Origin: Pseudomonadota bacterium
Lineage (GTDB): Bacteria; Pseudomonadota; Alphaproteobacteria; Dongiales; Dongiaceae
Length of the DNA: 64,000 bases
Assembly: GCA_021792365.1 (NCBI GenBank)
Contig: JAJYUT010000002.1
Span: 310,001 to 374,000, forward strand
Direction of reading: 5' to 3'
The translations under genes and the position numbers were made by a program. The notes below the pieces were generated by a model. The model was not told where the DNA came from. It made no database searches and worked only from the letters and a program-made list of their open reading frames with translations. Positions 54,273 to 63,072 of this stretch are shown here, piece after piece (the first letter of the stretch is position 1; the number at the start of each line of letters is the position of its first letter).

Positions 54273-55658
54273 CTACCAGCGCCCGACCGCGCGGCGAATG
54301 CGGGTCGTGAGCGGCAATGAGCGCGGCGATATCAGCAGGACCTTGGTGCCGCACGTTTCGACCTTCAGTTCGGCGCTGTCCCCCAGAATCCGCCCGAACC
54401 GGGCGAGCCTGTCCGCAAGCGCGGCGAGATCGATCTCCGGGAACAGGTCTCCGCGCACATTCTTGTCGGCCTGGTGCCAGCGATATCCGGAGCGCGGCTG
54501 CCAAGCGCTGACATGGTCGGGAGCCGGCCGCCAGCCGCCTTGCGCATCGCCAAACTCCTCGATGGCCCCCATGATCTGCTCCGCGCCCAGGCGGGCGCTG
54601 TCGTAGGACATGCTGTTGCGGAAGCGCCCGATCATCTGGACATCATAGCAGGTGCCGGGCTCAGCCAGCAGCCGCCGGATCGCGGTCAAAGCTTCCGCCG
54701 TGGTTCTCGCCACCGGATTGACCAGCCTGGCGAGATATCGCTGGTTGGCCGGGCTGTCCGATGGCATGAGGCAGAGTGCGGGGCGATCGAGCGCAATCGC
54801 CTCCACGCCGGTCGTGCAATTGGTGTGAACGAGCAGCCGCGCCGCCATGATCCACGGCAGCGAGGAGCCCTCGCGCAGGATCGACAGGTTCCGGACGCCC
54901 TTCGTCCACGCCTCCCAGTTGGCGGCGATCTCGCTGGGATGCGGACGCAGCACGATCCGCAGGTCCGGAAACGCTTCCGCCAACGCGGGAAGCAACTCCA
55001 GCAGCGCCGCCCGATTGGCCTGTTCCATCACCTCGAAATCTGCGAACTGGCTCATCAGCTCCCGATCCGAGGGGTCGATCTTGCCCTGATCGATCAGCGC
55101 CTGGACCATGTGCTTCGCGTCGCCCTTGTGGGAGTTCGTGAAGCCGAGATTCGAGTTGATCAGGATGAAATCGCCGTGGCGCTGCCGCAGTTCTGCTGCC
55201 TCGTCCGCAAAGATGGTGCGGAGCTCGGGCCGCAGCAGGTCCCAGCGGGGGTTCGCCGCCTGCCTCACCCGCCCTTCGGGCAAGCCGAAGCTTTCGACGA
55301 AGGCGCTGGAGTTGAACGTGCCCGGCAGGAAGATGAGGTCCGTCGCATCGACCGCCGCGCGCGAAACCCACCAGAACTTCTTGTCATGCACGACCAGCCC
55401 GGGGATTTCCTCGTCTATCGCGGCAGTGATGTAGCCGGCCTCCTTGGCGCGCTTCAACATCTTGGCGTCGCGGACAGTCAGCGTCTTGGACAGATAGACG
55501 CCGGGCGTCATGCACTCGATGTTCCGTTCGATCAGCCATTTCTGGCCCAGCACCACTTCGAACCCGCGGGACGCCGCCATGGCCGTCAGCAGCAGGCGCG
55601 AATCCAGCTCGCGCGAGGCGATCTCCATCGGAAAGTAGATGATTCTGGCTGGCCTCAA
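54273..55658 (-). CDS. Surface carbohydrate biosynthesis protein (GT-B-like, putative glycosyltransferase)
   Basis: This protein of about 461 residues resembles the surface carbohydrate biosynthesis family, with a GT-B-like C-terminal half: VLRPHPSEIAANWEAW and VHTNCTTGVEAIALDRPAL (nucleotide-sugar-binding region, about 275-335), then SPANQRYLARLVNP. The N-terminus RIIYFPMEIASRELDSRLLL is the first strand. It could transfer the activated nonulosonic acid to a glycan or flagellin. TTG 55658 keeps the first strand; ATG 55628 would lose it. pseI follows 19 bases on. Confidence 0.7.
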   Translation of the reverse strand: MRPARIIYFPMEIASRELDSRLLLTAMAASRGFEVVLGQKWLIERNIECMTPGVYLSKTLTVRDAKMLKRAKEAGYITAAIDEEIPGLVVHDKKFWWVSRAAVDATDLIFLPGTFNSSAFVESFGLPEGRVRQAANPRWDLLRPELRTIFADEAAELRQRHGDFILINSNLGFTNSHKGDAKHMVQALIDQGKIDPSDRELMSQFADFEVMEQANRAALLELLPALAEAFPDLRIVLRPHPSEIAANWEAWTKGVRNLSILREGSSLPWIMAARLLVHTNCTTGVEAIALDRPALCLMPSDSPANQRYLARLVNPVARTTAEALTAIRRLLAEPGTCYDVQMIGRFRNSMSYDSARLGAEQIMGAIEEFGDAQGGWRPAPDHVSAWQPRSGYRWHQADKNVRGDLFPEIDLAALADRLARFGRILGDSAELKVETCGTKVLLISPRSLPLTTRIRRAVGRW

Positions 55659-55860
55659 CGCCGTGGCCCCAATGCTCGATCCATTGCAGCGGTGAGGGTA
55701 TTTAGCGGACCGAAGGCGCACGCGCAATGCCGCAGCCTGAGGTCGCCTGTCTCCTTGAGCATTGAAATACCGTGCGAATCCGGCGCATCGGAAAGCTTGC
55801 AGCGAGGGACCCCGGGGCCTTATCTCTTTGCCCGCAATCACCTTCGGAACACGAGTCGGC

Positions 55861-57846
55861 ATGAACGATCTTTTTGGCGGCAAGAAGGGCGCGGAGTACA
55901 GCGCAAAGGACATCGAGGTCCTGGAGGGGCTGGAGCCGGTCCGGCGCCGGCCGGGCATGTATATCGGCGGCACGGATGAGCACGCTTTGCATCACCTGGT
56001 CGCCGAGATCCTGGACAATTCGATGGACGAGGCCGTCGCCGGCCATGCCAGCCGCATCGAGCTGGAGCTTGGCGCAAACGGCTACGTGATCGTGCGCGAC
56101 AACGGCCGGGGCATCCCGATCGACCCGATGCCGAAATACGGCAACAAGCCCGCGGTCGAGGTCCTGCTCACCACGCTCCATTCCGGCGGCAAGTTCAGCG
56201 GCAAGGTCTATGAGACCTCCGGCGGACTGCATGGCGTCGGCATGTCCGTCGTCAACGCGCTGAGCGACGACTTCGAAGTGGAGATCGCCCGTGGCAAAGA
56301 GCTTTATGTTCAGTCCTATAGCAAGGGAAAGCCGAAGGGAAAGCTGAAGAACGGCGGCAACGTGAACCGGCGCGGCACCACCGTGCGCTTCCATCCCGAT
56401 CCGGAGATCTTCGGCAAGCAGGCGCATTTCAGGCCGAACCGGCTCTATCGCATGTGCCGCTCCAAGGCCTATCTCTATCGCGGCGTGGAGATTCGCTGGT
56501 CCTGCGATCCGTCCCTGATCGGCAAGGACGACGCCACGCCGGCCGAGGAAACGCTGCACTTTCCCGGCGGCCTGGGGGACTATCTGACGTCCCGCCTCAA
56601 CGGCAAGCAGACTGTGACCTCCTCGCCCTTCATCGGGCAGGCGCAGTTCCCCGACAGTCAAGGGCGCGTTGAATGGGCGATCGCCTGGCCGGTCGAATCC
56701 GATGAAGAAGAAGGGCTGCGCAGCTTCTACTGCAACACCGTCCCGACGCCCGAGGGCGGCACGCACGAGACCGGCCTGCGCGCCGGCCTCAGCCGCTCGT
56801 TGCGCGCCTATGGCGACCTGATCGGCAACCGCAAGGCGGGCCAGATCACGGCTGAGGACGTGATCGGCGGCGCGGTGGTGATCCTGTCGCTGTTCATCCG
56901 CGACCCGCAGTTCCAAGGGCAGACCAAGGAAAAGCTGGCGAGCGCCGAAGCGGCGCGCCTGGTCGAAACCTCGATCAAGGATCATTTCGACCACTGGCTC
57001 TCCGCCGATCCAGCGCGCGGCAAGGATCTGCTGGAATGGGCGATTGAACGGTCCGAGGAACGTCTGCGCCGGCGCCAGGACAAGGAGATCCTGCGCAAGA
57101 CCGCGACGCGCAAGCTGCGCCTGCCCGGCAAGCTGATCGATTGCACAAAGACCGGCCCCGGCACCGAGATCTTCCTGGTCGAGGGCGATTCCGCCGGCGG
57201 CTCCGCCAAGACGGCACGGATTCGCGAGACCCAGGCGGTGATGCCGCTGCGCGGCAAGATCCTCAACGTCGCCAGCGCCTCGGCCGACAAGCTCTCCGGC
57301 AACCAGGAGCTGATCGATCTGATCCAGGCGCTCGGCTGCGGCACGCGCGACAAATACGACGATGACCGCCTGCGCTACGACAAGGTCATCATCATGACAG
57401 ACGCCGATGTCGACGGCGCGCACATCGCCTCGCTGCTGATGACCTTCTTCTTCCGAGAGATGCCGGATTTGATTCAGAACGGCCACCTCTTCCTGGCGCA
57501 GCCGCCGCTCTATTCCATCACCCAGGGCGCCAAGAAGATCTACGCGCGCGATGACGCGCACAAGGAGGAGCTGCTGAGGACCGAGTTCACCGGCCGCGGC
57601 AAGGTGGAGATCAGCCGTTTCAAGGGCCTGGGCGAAATGCCGGCCGAGGACCTCAAGAAGACCACGATGGACCCGAAGCACCGCGTGCTGCTGCGCGTGC
57701 GGATGCCGCACCGCTATGTCGAGGAGGAGCGGCAGGAAGCGCGCGAGACCTCCGACCTGGTCGAGCGCCTGATGGGCCGCAAGCCGGAGCTGCGCTTCCA
57801 GTACATCCAGGAGAACGCGCAGTTCGCGCGCGACCTGGACGTCTGA
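55861..57846 (+). CDS. parE: DNA topoisomerase IV subunit B
   Basis: This 661-residue protein has the GHKL ATPase motifs (EILDNSMDEAVAG, DNGRGIPID, SGGLHGVGMSVVNALS) and the TOPRIM metal site (EGDSAGGSA, TDADVDGAHIASLL). The length and KFKGLGEM-like segment FKGLGEMPAEDLKKTTM fit ParE rather than the longer GyrB. With ParC it separates daughter chromosomes. Start ATG 55861 follows a GC-rich leader; the longer open frame has no support. Confidence 0.93.
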   Translation: MNDLFGGKKGAEYSAKDIEVLEGLEPVRRRPGMYIGGTDEHALHHLVAEILDNSMDEAVAGHASRIELELGANGYVIVRDNGRGIPIDPMPKYGNKPAVEVLLTTLHSGGKFSGKVYETSGGLHGVGMSVVNALSDDFEVEIARGKELYVQSYSKGKPKGKLKNGGNVNRRGTTVRFHPDPEIFGKQAHFRPNRLYRMCRSKAYLYRGVEIRWSCDPSLIGKDDATPAEETLHFPGGLGDYLTSRLNGKQTVTSSPFIGQAQFPDSQGRVEWAIAWPVESDEEEGLRSFYCNTVPTPEGGTHETGLRAGLSRSLRAYGDLIGNRKAGQITAEDVIGGAVVILSLFIRDPQFQGQTKEKLASAEAARLVETSIKDHFDHWLSADPARGKDLLEWAIERSEERLRRRQDKEILRKTATRKLRLPGKLIDCTKTGPGTEIFLVEGDSAGGSAKTARIRETQAVMPLRGKILNVASASADKLSGNQELIDLIQALGCGTRDKYDDDRLRYDKVIIMTDADVDGAHIASLLMTFFFREMPDLIQNGHLFLAQPPLYSITQGAKKIYARDDAHKEELLRTEFTGRGKVEISRFKGLGEMPAEDLKKTTMDPKHRVLLRVRMPHRYVEEERQEARETSDLVERLMGRKPELRFQYIQENAQFARDLDV

Positions 57847-57854
57847 CCCGCGCG

Positions 57855-58220
57855 ATGACCGAGAAGGAGTACAACGCCTTCTGCAAGTCGCTGCCGGCAA
57901 CGACCTATGTCGTGCAGTGGGGCGGCTCGCAGGTGTGGAAAGTGGGCGGCAAGGTGTTCGCGATCGGCGGCTGGGATGATGGCGGAGAGGCGCATATCAC
58001 CTTCAAGGTCTCGCCGATCGCCTACGAGATGCTGAAGGACAAGCGCGGCCTGCGGCCGGCGCCCTACCTCGCCTCGCGCGGCATGAAGTGGATCCAGCGC
58101 CATGCGAGGCCCGGGCTGTCGGACAAGGACCTGAAGGGCTATCTCAAGGAGTCCCACCGCCTTGTCGCGCTCGGCCTTTCCAAGAAGAGGCGCAAGGAGC
58201 TGGGACTCGATCTCGACTGA
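57855..58220 (+). CDS. MmcQ/YjbR family protein
   Basis: This 121-residue protein has the MmcQ/YjbR fold: MTEKEYNAFCKSLP at the start, WKVGGKVFAIGGW, ITFKVSPIAYEML and LVALGLSKKRRKELG at the end. The family is DNA-binding-like (CyaY-like) and its cell role is not settled. It starts eight bases after parE, so it may be cotranscribed. Confidence 0.87.
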   Translation: MTEKEYNAFCKSLPATTYVVQWGGSQVWKVGGKVFAIGGWDDGGEAHITFKVSPIAYEMLKDKRGLRPAPYLASRGMKWIQRHARPGLSDKDLKGYLKESHRLVALGLSKKRRKELGLDLD

Positions 58221-58226
58221 TCCGCT

Positions 58227-58346
58227 CTACGCGAAGAGCAGGATCGCCACAGCCAGGGCAGCGACGACGATCCAGGCGCTGCCGACAATATGACCGCGGT
58301 GGCCGTTCTCGCTCAGAACGTCCTGGTAGGTCTCGGTCGTAAACAT
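58227..58346 (-). CDS. Small single-span membrane protein, 39 residues
   Basis: On the minus strand, ATG 58346 is preceded by GGAGGGGACG and opens a frame of 39 codons. The peptide begins MFTTETYQDVLSENGHRG and ends with a helix of about 18 hydrophobic residues (SAWIVVAALAVAILLFA) and TAG. The strong ribosome site and membrane helix make it likely to be translated. It resembles aa3-type cytochrome oxidase subunit IV-like or DUF-type small proteins in length only; no family is claimed. Confidence 0.55.
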   Translation of the reverse strand: MFTTETYQDVLSENGHRGHIVGSAWIVVAALAVAILLFA

Positions 58347-58522
58347 CGTCCCCTCCAAAATCGCGGACCAGCAGGTGGGGTGTGCCTGCAGCCGCTTCAA
58401 TGACTTTACCCGGATGTTATCACTGCAAGGGGCGCCGAGTCTGTGAATGCCGTCACACAGCCGGGCTGTGGCTCAGATGCCCGGAAGAAACGCCACAATG
58501 TTGCGCCGTCCACCTTTCTCGA

Positions 58523-59254
58523 TCACCAGCATGTGGCCGGGCGGCACTTCGTGCCAGGCGTGGCAATCCTCGTCCTCGTCATGGGCTCGGAGACAACCAT
58601 GAAATGATCGGCGCGCTGGCGGTGGAACAAGGTCGGCGGGACTTCGTCGCTGGAATGGCGTACGGCGTAGACAAACTCGCCGTTGCTCAACACCGCGGTG
58701 AACTTGAACGGCTCGTTCACCGCCGCTTCGCGCGCCAGCTTTTCGATCCTGCCGATGGTGCGCGTCAGCGCGCCGGTCGGATCGGACTCCAGCCCGTCGC
58801 TCAGCAGCAGATAGAAGATCAGCTCGCTGTCCGTGGTGCCGAGGCGATGGCTATAGAACCGGTCCTCGATCATCGCCTCCAGCGGGCGGCGCAGGCGCTC
58901 ATAGCCGCCGATCTGGCCGTTATGCATGAACAGCCACTTGCCATAGGCGAACGGATGGCAATTGGCGCGCGACGTCGCGGTGCCGGTCGAGGCCCGCACA
59001 TGCGCGAGGAACAGGCCGGAGCGGATCTGGTGCGCCAGGCTCTTCAGGTTCTGGTCGTTCCAGGCCGGCAGAATGTCGCGATAGGCGCCGGGCGTCGGGC
59101 GCTCGCCATACCAGCCGATCCCGAAGCCGTCGCCATTGGTGGTGACGTGGCTGTGGCGGGCGCGCAGGCTCTGGCTGATCAGGGAATTGCGCGGCTCGAA
59201 CAGGACCTTGTCGAGATAAGTTGGGTCGCCGCAATAGGTGAGCCACCGGCACAT
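58523..59254 (-). CDS. Class II glutamine amidotransferase, C-terminus frameshifted
   Basis: This protein has the N-terminal nucleophile Cys2 (MCRWLTYCGDP) of class II (GATase-II/YafJ-EgtC-like) enzymes, SHVTTNGDGFGIGWYG, HVRASTGTATSRANCHPF and WLFMHNGQIGGY. It hydrolyses glutamine to ammonia for an unknown partner. The current frame ends in a non-family tail (MTRTRIATPG to TGA at 58523). The -1 reading from about 58580 gives DEDEDCHAWHEVPPGHML and stops at 58473, which matches the family end. A one-base deletion or sequencing error is the likely cause, and the intact gene would be 58473-59254. Confidence 0.8.
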   Translation of the reverse strand: MCRWLTYCGDPTYLDKVLFEPRNSLISQSLRARHSHVTTNGDGFGIGWYGERPTPGAYRDILPAWNDQNLKSLAHQIRSGLFLAHVRASTGTATSRANCHPFAYGKWLFMHNGQIGGYERLRRPLEAMIEDRFYSHRLGTTDSELIFYLLLSDGLESDPTGALTRTIGRIEKLAREAAVNEPFKFTAVLSNGEFVYAVRHSSDEVPPTLFHRQRADHFMVVSEPMTRTRIATPGTKCRPATCW

Positions 59255-59385
59255 GCAGTCTTTCCTTTGGGCGCCGCATCGGGGGGCGCCAAGTTGCAGT
59301 CATTTGACCCTACAAGCATTAACGAACGGGAAATGTGAAATAGGTCACTCTCGGCGTGGCACACCGCTTGCTGAACCACGAGGCG

Positions 59386-59937
59386 ATGAAGAGAAACCCT
59401 GCATTTCTTGCCGCCCCCCTGCTCGCCCTCGCGGCGGCGGTGCTTGGCGCCTGCACTCCGGCCTCCAAGGTTGCGGAGCCCGACATCGTGGTGAAATCGC
59501 CGGTGGCGCCGCAGGCGCTGGCCCCCTGCCTCGCGCTCAAGCTGGGCGGGGCTTTCCGCGACGGAAGGCCGGTTGTGGACGCCTATCGCGGCGTGCACGA
59601 GATCACCATCGATTCGCCGCGCGGGGAAAAGCTTGCCTTTGTGGAGGTCGAATCCGACCGGGCCGGCGGCTCCCGGGTCCGGTTCTGGAACGGCGATCTC
59701 TACTGGCCGGATCACCGCGTCAGCGGCGTCTGGCCGGACGTGATGCGGGACAACTGGCACCGCTTCGAAGGGGCGCACAGGGACTGCCAGTCCGCCACGG
59801 CGGCCGCGAGGCCCATGCAGAAGGCGCCGCCTGCGCCGCGGTCCGCCGCCGTGCCGGCCAGTTCCGCGGTCCGGTCGCAGCCGCTGAAGCCGCTCGCCAC
59901 CGCGGCGCCGGGCGCGCCGCGGCCTCTGACACCGTAA
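59386..59937 (+). CDS. Hypothetical lipoprotein
   Basis: This 183-residue protein has a lipoprotein signal peptide: KRNPAFLAAPLLALAAAVLGAC, with lipobox LGAC and the mature protein starting at Cys. The middle (VDAYRGVHEITIDSPRGEKLAF, DRAGGSRVRFWNGDLYWPDH) may form a small domain; the end is rich in Pro and Ala. No family was recognised. ATG 59386 has GAGG upstream. Confidence 0.6.
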   Translation: MKRNPAFLAAPLLALAAAVLGACTPASKVAEPDIVVKSPVAPQALAPCLALKLGGAFRDGRPVVDAYRGVHEITIDSPRGEKLAFVEVESDRAGGSRVRFWNGDLYWPDHRVSGVWPDVMRDNWHRFEGAHRDCQSATAAARPMQKAPPAPRSAAVPASSAVRSQPLKPLATAAPGAPRPLTP

Positions 59938-60070
59938 CGGCGGAATTCCTGGATTTTTCAAAGCGCTCGCCCGCCACCGGAAGGTCGCCGCGGCGGGATT
60001 AGCGCTTGCTTTTTGGCTGGGATTTTGGGAAGCCCTTGCCGGCCCCGGCGGACGATTGCCGGCGGCCTGT

Positions 60071-60146
60071 GGGCCCGTAGCTCAGTTGGTAGAGCAAGCG
60101 ACTTTTAATCGAGAGGTCGCGGGTTCGAGTCCCGCCGGGCCCACCA
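60071..60146 (+). tRNA. tRNA-Lys (anticodon TTT)
   Basis: Acceptor GGGCCCG/CGGGCCC, D arm GCTC-AGTTGGTA-GAGC, anticodon loop CTTTTAA, T arm GCGGG-TTCGAGT-CCCGC, discriminator A 60143 and CCA 60144-60146. The anticodon stem reads AGCGA/TCGAG, so its two outermost pairs (A-G and G-A) do not match; the inner three do. Anticodon TTT reads Lys. Confidence 0.9.
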
Positions 60147-60276
60147 CCTCCCCTGCCGATTACTCCTTCGGAACCGTCTCCACAATTCATGGCCAGAGCT
60201 CTGCGCGAGCAGAGACGGACACAGATATTGAGCCCATCTATCGCGGGTTCTACACTCGTTAGTAATCGGATGTCGG

Positions 60277-60714
60277 ATGGCTACACGAGAAGCCGTCAGA
60301 TCAGGCGGTGGCGTCGTGCCGCCAACCAGGCTGCCGGACATGAAGGAAAGCTCAAAGGTCGTCCCGCATAAGCGACGAACCCTGGAAGGGCCGGATGCCG
60401 AGGGCGATCTGGCGCGCCTGCAGCGGCGCTTCCGCTCAGTCTCCCGCAGATATGAGCGCGCCATGGTACTCCGCCGCTTCTATCGTGCAGCGAGATGGTG
60501 GGTGCTGATCACGGCGGGCATTGCGATCCTCTATTGGGGTCTGACGCGCGCGACACAGTGGCCCCTGGTGACGAGCCTCAAGCATTTGGCCGCCTCTTCT
60601 ACTTGCACTGTCGCGAGAACTATCGGCATAGCGCCTGCCGCTGAAGGCCAGCCCGGCTATTGGCGCCATCATGATGGGGATCGCAACGGCATCGCCTGCG
60701 AACCGCTCGAATAG
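60277..60714 (+). CDS. Membrane protein with C-terminal excalibur domain
   Basis: This 145-residue protein has one membrane helix (about 74-90, WWVLITAGIAILYWGL) and a C-terminal excalibur (calcium-binding, PF05901) domain: TCTVARTIGIAPAAEGQPGY and HHDGDRNGIACEPLE, with the paired Cys and Asp-X-Asp pattern. It may be anchored in the inner membrane with the domain in the periplasm. Start is uncertain; ATG 60277 or ATG 60340 (MKESSKV). Confidence 0.7.
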   Translation: MATREAVRSGGGVVPPTRLPDMKESSKVVPHKRRTLEGPDAEGDLARLQRRFRSVSRRYERAMVLRRFYRAARWWVLITAGIAILYWGLTRATQWPLVTSLKHLAASSTCTVARTIGIAPAAEGQPGYWRHHDGDRNGIACEPLE

Positions 60715-60868
60715 GCCTGCCTTTCGAGCTCTTTCTCTTTGCGCGGAGCCGTTACCTGCCGCTTGGGTCGGGAATACGCGTGTGCGTGGAAGCACGAAGC
60801 GGATGTGACGCGAGGCGAAACAGAGGGCAGCAATGGGAGCCGGCTGAAGACTTGCCGGCCCCGCTGCG

Positions 60869-61054
60869 CTAGTCGATCTCGCCTGCTTCTTCGCCCATCT
60901 CCTCGCCCGCTTCGTCGGCGGATTCCCCGACCGCGTCGCCGACGCTTTCGACGTCTTCGCCCGCGCCTTCGATTGTGTTGCATGCCGCCAGCGGCATGCT
61001 GAGGACGATCAAGCCGGCGAGGAGGAGACTGCGGTTAACCAATGGATCGTGCAT
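60869..61054 (-). CDS. Entericidin-like small lipoprotein
   Basis: This 61-residue protein has a lipoprotein signal peptide (LLLAGLIVLSMPLAAC, lipobox LAAC) and a mature part NTIEGAGEDVESVGDAVGES with the entericidin core pattern. The tail is unusually acidic (EEMGEEAGEID). Entericidins are membrane lipoproteins with toxin/antidote or envelope roles. ATG 61054 fits the family; the upstream open part does not. Confidence 0.8.
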   Translation of the reverse strand: MHDPLVNRSLLLAGLIVLSMPLAACNTIEGAGEDVESVGDAVGESADEAGEEMGEEAGEID

Positions 61055-61173
61055 CGCTCTTGCTCCACGTTCAGGAGGCCCGGCAGCGGAACACCGGAGC
61101 ATATCCGAACGTTCCCACTTCCACGCGCGACAGATCTGACCGTCCGCTGTTGGACTCTGGAGAGGGCAGCAAC

Positions 61174-61569
61174 ATGACCGACCGCATCACCATCACCGGC
61201 ATCAGCGGCGTCCGTCCGAAGCGGCACCAAGATGTTGTTCAGATTGACTGTTCCGCGGAGCAGCGCCCGGTCCGCCTCGCCCTTCACCGCGGTGTCCTCG
61301 GCACTCTCATCGCCTCGCTGCTGCAAGCCTCGCGCGCCTTCCCGAGCGATTCCGAGGAATTCCTGAGCCAGCCGCTGCAATTGACCGGCGTGGGCGTGGT
61401 GTCGTTCGAGGATGGCAGCCTCGGCCTCGAGCTGCTGTTGGATGAGGGACTCCATCTGTTCATCGCGATTCCGCCGGAGCATATTGCCGCGCTCCGCAAT
61501 TCGGTGAATATGATCCATGCGCTGGAGACCGCCATGACCGAGGAACAGTCCGGCATGACCCAGCATTGA
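61174..61569 (+). CDS. Hypothetical protein
   Basis: This 131-residue protein begins MTDRITITGISG and has no recognised domain, signal peptide or membrane helix. It alternates short strands (VRLALHRGVLGTLIASLLQ, LTGVGVVSFEDGSLGLELLL) and a helix IPPEHIAALRNSVNMI. Start ATG 61174 follows GAGAGGG; an upstream ATG at 61042 lies in the entericidin gene's start and is less likely. Confidence 0.6.
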   Translation: MTDRITITGISGVRPKRHQDVVQIDCSAEQRPVRLALHRGVLGTLIASLLQASRAFPSDSEEFLSQPLQLTGVGVVSFEDGSLGLELLLDEGLHLFIAIPPEHIAALRNSVNMIHALETAMTEEQSGMTQH

Positions 61570-61594
61570 TGGAGACCGCCTGCACCGGGTACGC

Positions 61595-62017
61595 ATGCCG
61601 AAACGGGGATCGTCACACCAAAAGACCAGGACGGAACGGAAGGAACGGGAAGCGCAGCACGCCTTCGTCGGCGGCTGGTCGCAGCGCCGCGGCAACTTTG
61701 TCAGCCTGCTGCTCGGCGTGCGGCAAGGGCGGCGGCGCAAGCTCACCTATATCGGGGAAGTGAGGACCGACCCCAAGAACCTTGCCATGAATTTCCTGGA
61801 GCCGCGCCTGCGGGAGAGCGAGATCGAGGCCAGCCCGTTCATCGACGAGCCGCCGTCGCATGACAGCCATACCCATCACTGGATTGCGCCCGACGTGGTG
61901 GCCGAGATCGAGTTCGATTCCTGGAGCCGCGACGGCACCATCCGGAACGCCGCGTTGCGCGCGGTGACGGAGCGGCCGTCATTTCGCCGCGCCAACTGGG
62001 TCGTCCCGCCCGACTAG
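61595..62017 (+). CDS. Stand-alone OB-fold domain of ATP-dependent DNA ligase (LigD/LigC-type)
   Basis: This 140-residue protein resembles only the C-terminal OB-fold domain (PF04679) of ATP-dependent DNA ligases: AFVGGWSQRRGNFVSLLLGV, RRKLTYIGEVRTD, SPFIDEPP, and HHWIAPDVVAEIEFDSWSRDG. The adenylation domain with the KxDG lysine is missing. So it is either a truncated ligase remnant or a separate DNA-binding domain. ExoIII begins immediately at the next base, suggesting a repair-related pairing. Start ATG 61595 is near the start of the family match. Confidence 0.75.
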   Translation: MPKRGSSHQKTRTERKEREAQHAFVGGWSQRRGNFVSLLLGVRQGRRRKLTYIGEVRTDPKNLAMNFLEPRLRESEIEASPFIDEPPSHDSHTHHWIAPDVVAEIEFDSWSRDGTIRNAALRAVTERPSFRRANWVVPPD

Positions 62018-62794
62018 ATGCCCTTGAAAATCGCGACATTCAACATCAACAACGTCCAGCGCCGCCTTCCGGTCCTGCTCGCATGGCTGAAGAAGGCGAA
62101 GCCCGATGTGGTGTGCCTGCAGGAACTGAAGGCGGCGCATGAGGCCTTCCCCGCCGCCGCAATCGCCCGCGCCGGCTATTCCTTCGTCCATCGTGGCGAG
62201 CGGACCTGGAACGGCGTCGCCATCCTGGCGCGCGGCGCCAAGCCGATCCTGACCCGCGCGGACCTGCCCGGCGATCCCGCCGACCGCCAGAGCCGCTATA
62301 TCGAAGCCGCTGTCGATGGAGTGCTCGTCGCCTCGATCTACCTGCCCAACGGCAATCCGCAGCCCGGCCCGAAATTCGACTACAAGCTGGCCTGGTTCGA
62401 GCGGTTGATCAGGCACGCCGCAGCGCTGAAGCGCAGCCGGCAGCCGGTCGTTCTGGCGGGCGATTACAACGTGGTCCCGACCGACATCGACATCTATCCG
62501 AGCAAGTCATGGGACAAGGACGCGCTGCTGCAGCCGGAAAGCCGGGCGGCGTTCAAGCGCCTGCTCAAACAGGGCTGGACCGATTCCGTGCGCGCGCTGC
62601 ATCCCGGCGAGCGGATCTATACCTTCTGGGACTACAAGCGCGACCGCTGGCGGCGCAACGCGGGGCTGCGCATCGATCACATCCTGCTCAGCCCCAGCAT
62701 CGCGGATCGGCTAAAGGAAGCCGGCGTGGACAAGGACGTGAGAGGCGTGCAGGAAGCCAGCGACCATGCGCCGGTCTGGGCCGTCCTGGACTAA
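62018..62794 (+). CDS. xthA: Exodeoxyribonuclease III (XthA-type AP endonuclease)
   Basis: This 258-residue EEP-family nuclease has LKIATFNINNVQRRLP, VVCLQELKA, VAILARGAKP, YLPNGNP, VVLAGDYNVVPTDIDIY, RIDHILLSP and SDHAPVWAVL, all of the metal and catalytic residues of ExoIII. It cuts at abasic sites and removes 3' blocks. It starts on the base after the OB-fold gene stop, so both are probably one transcript. Confidence 0.93.
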   Translation: MPLKIATFNINNVQRRLPVLLAWLKKAKPDVVCLQELKAAHEAFPAAAIARAGYSFVHRGERTWNGVAILARGAKPILTRADLPGDPADRQSRYIEAAVDGVLVASIYLPNGNPQPGPKFDYKLAWFERLIRHAAALKRSRQPVVLAGDYNVVPTDIDIYPSKSWDKDALLQPESRAAFKRLLKQGWTDSVRALHPGERIYTFWDYKRDRWRRNAGLRIDHILLSPSIADRLKEAGVDKDVRGVQEASDHAPVWAVLD

Positions 62795-63072
62795 CGCGGA
62801 TCGGCGAGGCCGGCCGCTGATCGCGGCGGAACGCTTCGATAGCTTGCAGGCGAAGGCTGCGGCATCGGTTCGAATGTGCTCGCAGTTGCCTCCTCCGGCT
62901 TCGTATCCGCGAGCAATGCCGCAAACCCGACGGTCACCGTGCCGGCGAACAGGCACGCGAACAGCACCTGACGCGGGACCTTGAGAATGACGAACGCGCT
63001 CACCACGATCGCCCAGCAGACCAGCGCGGCGCGCATGCTTCCGTCGCTGTCGCTCAGGAGCGATCCGACCAT
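62791..63072 (-). CDS. Hypothetical membrane protein
   Basis: This short protein (93 residues from ATG 63072) has two possible membrane helices: MRAALVCWAIVVSAFVILKV and VLFACLFAGTVTVGFAALLA, followed by a Pro/Ser tail. No family was recognised. Its end overlaps the convergent ExoIII gene by four bases, and the open frame continues upstream without a clear start. Reliability is low. Confidence 0.45.
   Translation of the reverse strand: MVGSLLSDSDGSMRAALVCWAIVVSAFVILKVPRQVLFACLFAGTVTVGFAALLADTKPEEATASTFEPMPQPSPASYRSVPPRSAAGLADPR

Noticed and set aside
55702-57900. Long minus-strand open frame (732 codons)
   Set aside because: It is antisense to parE, with low-complexity composition and no recognisable domain.
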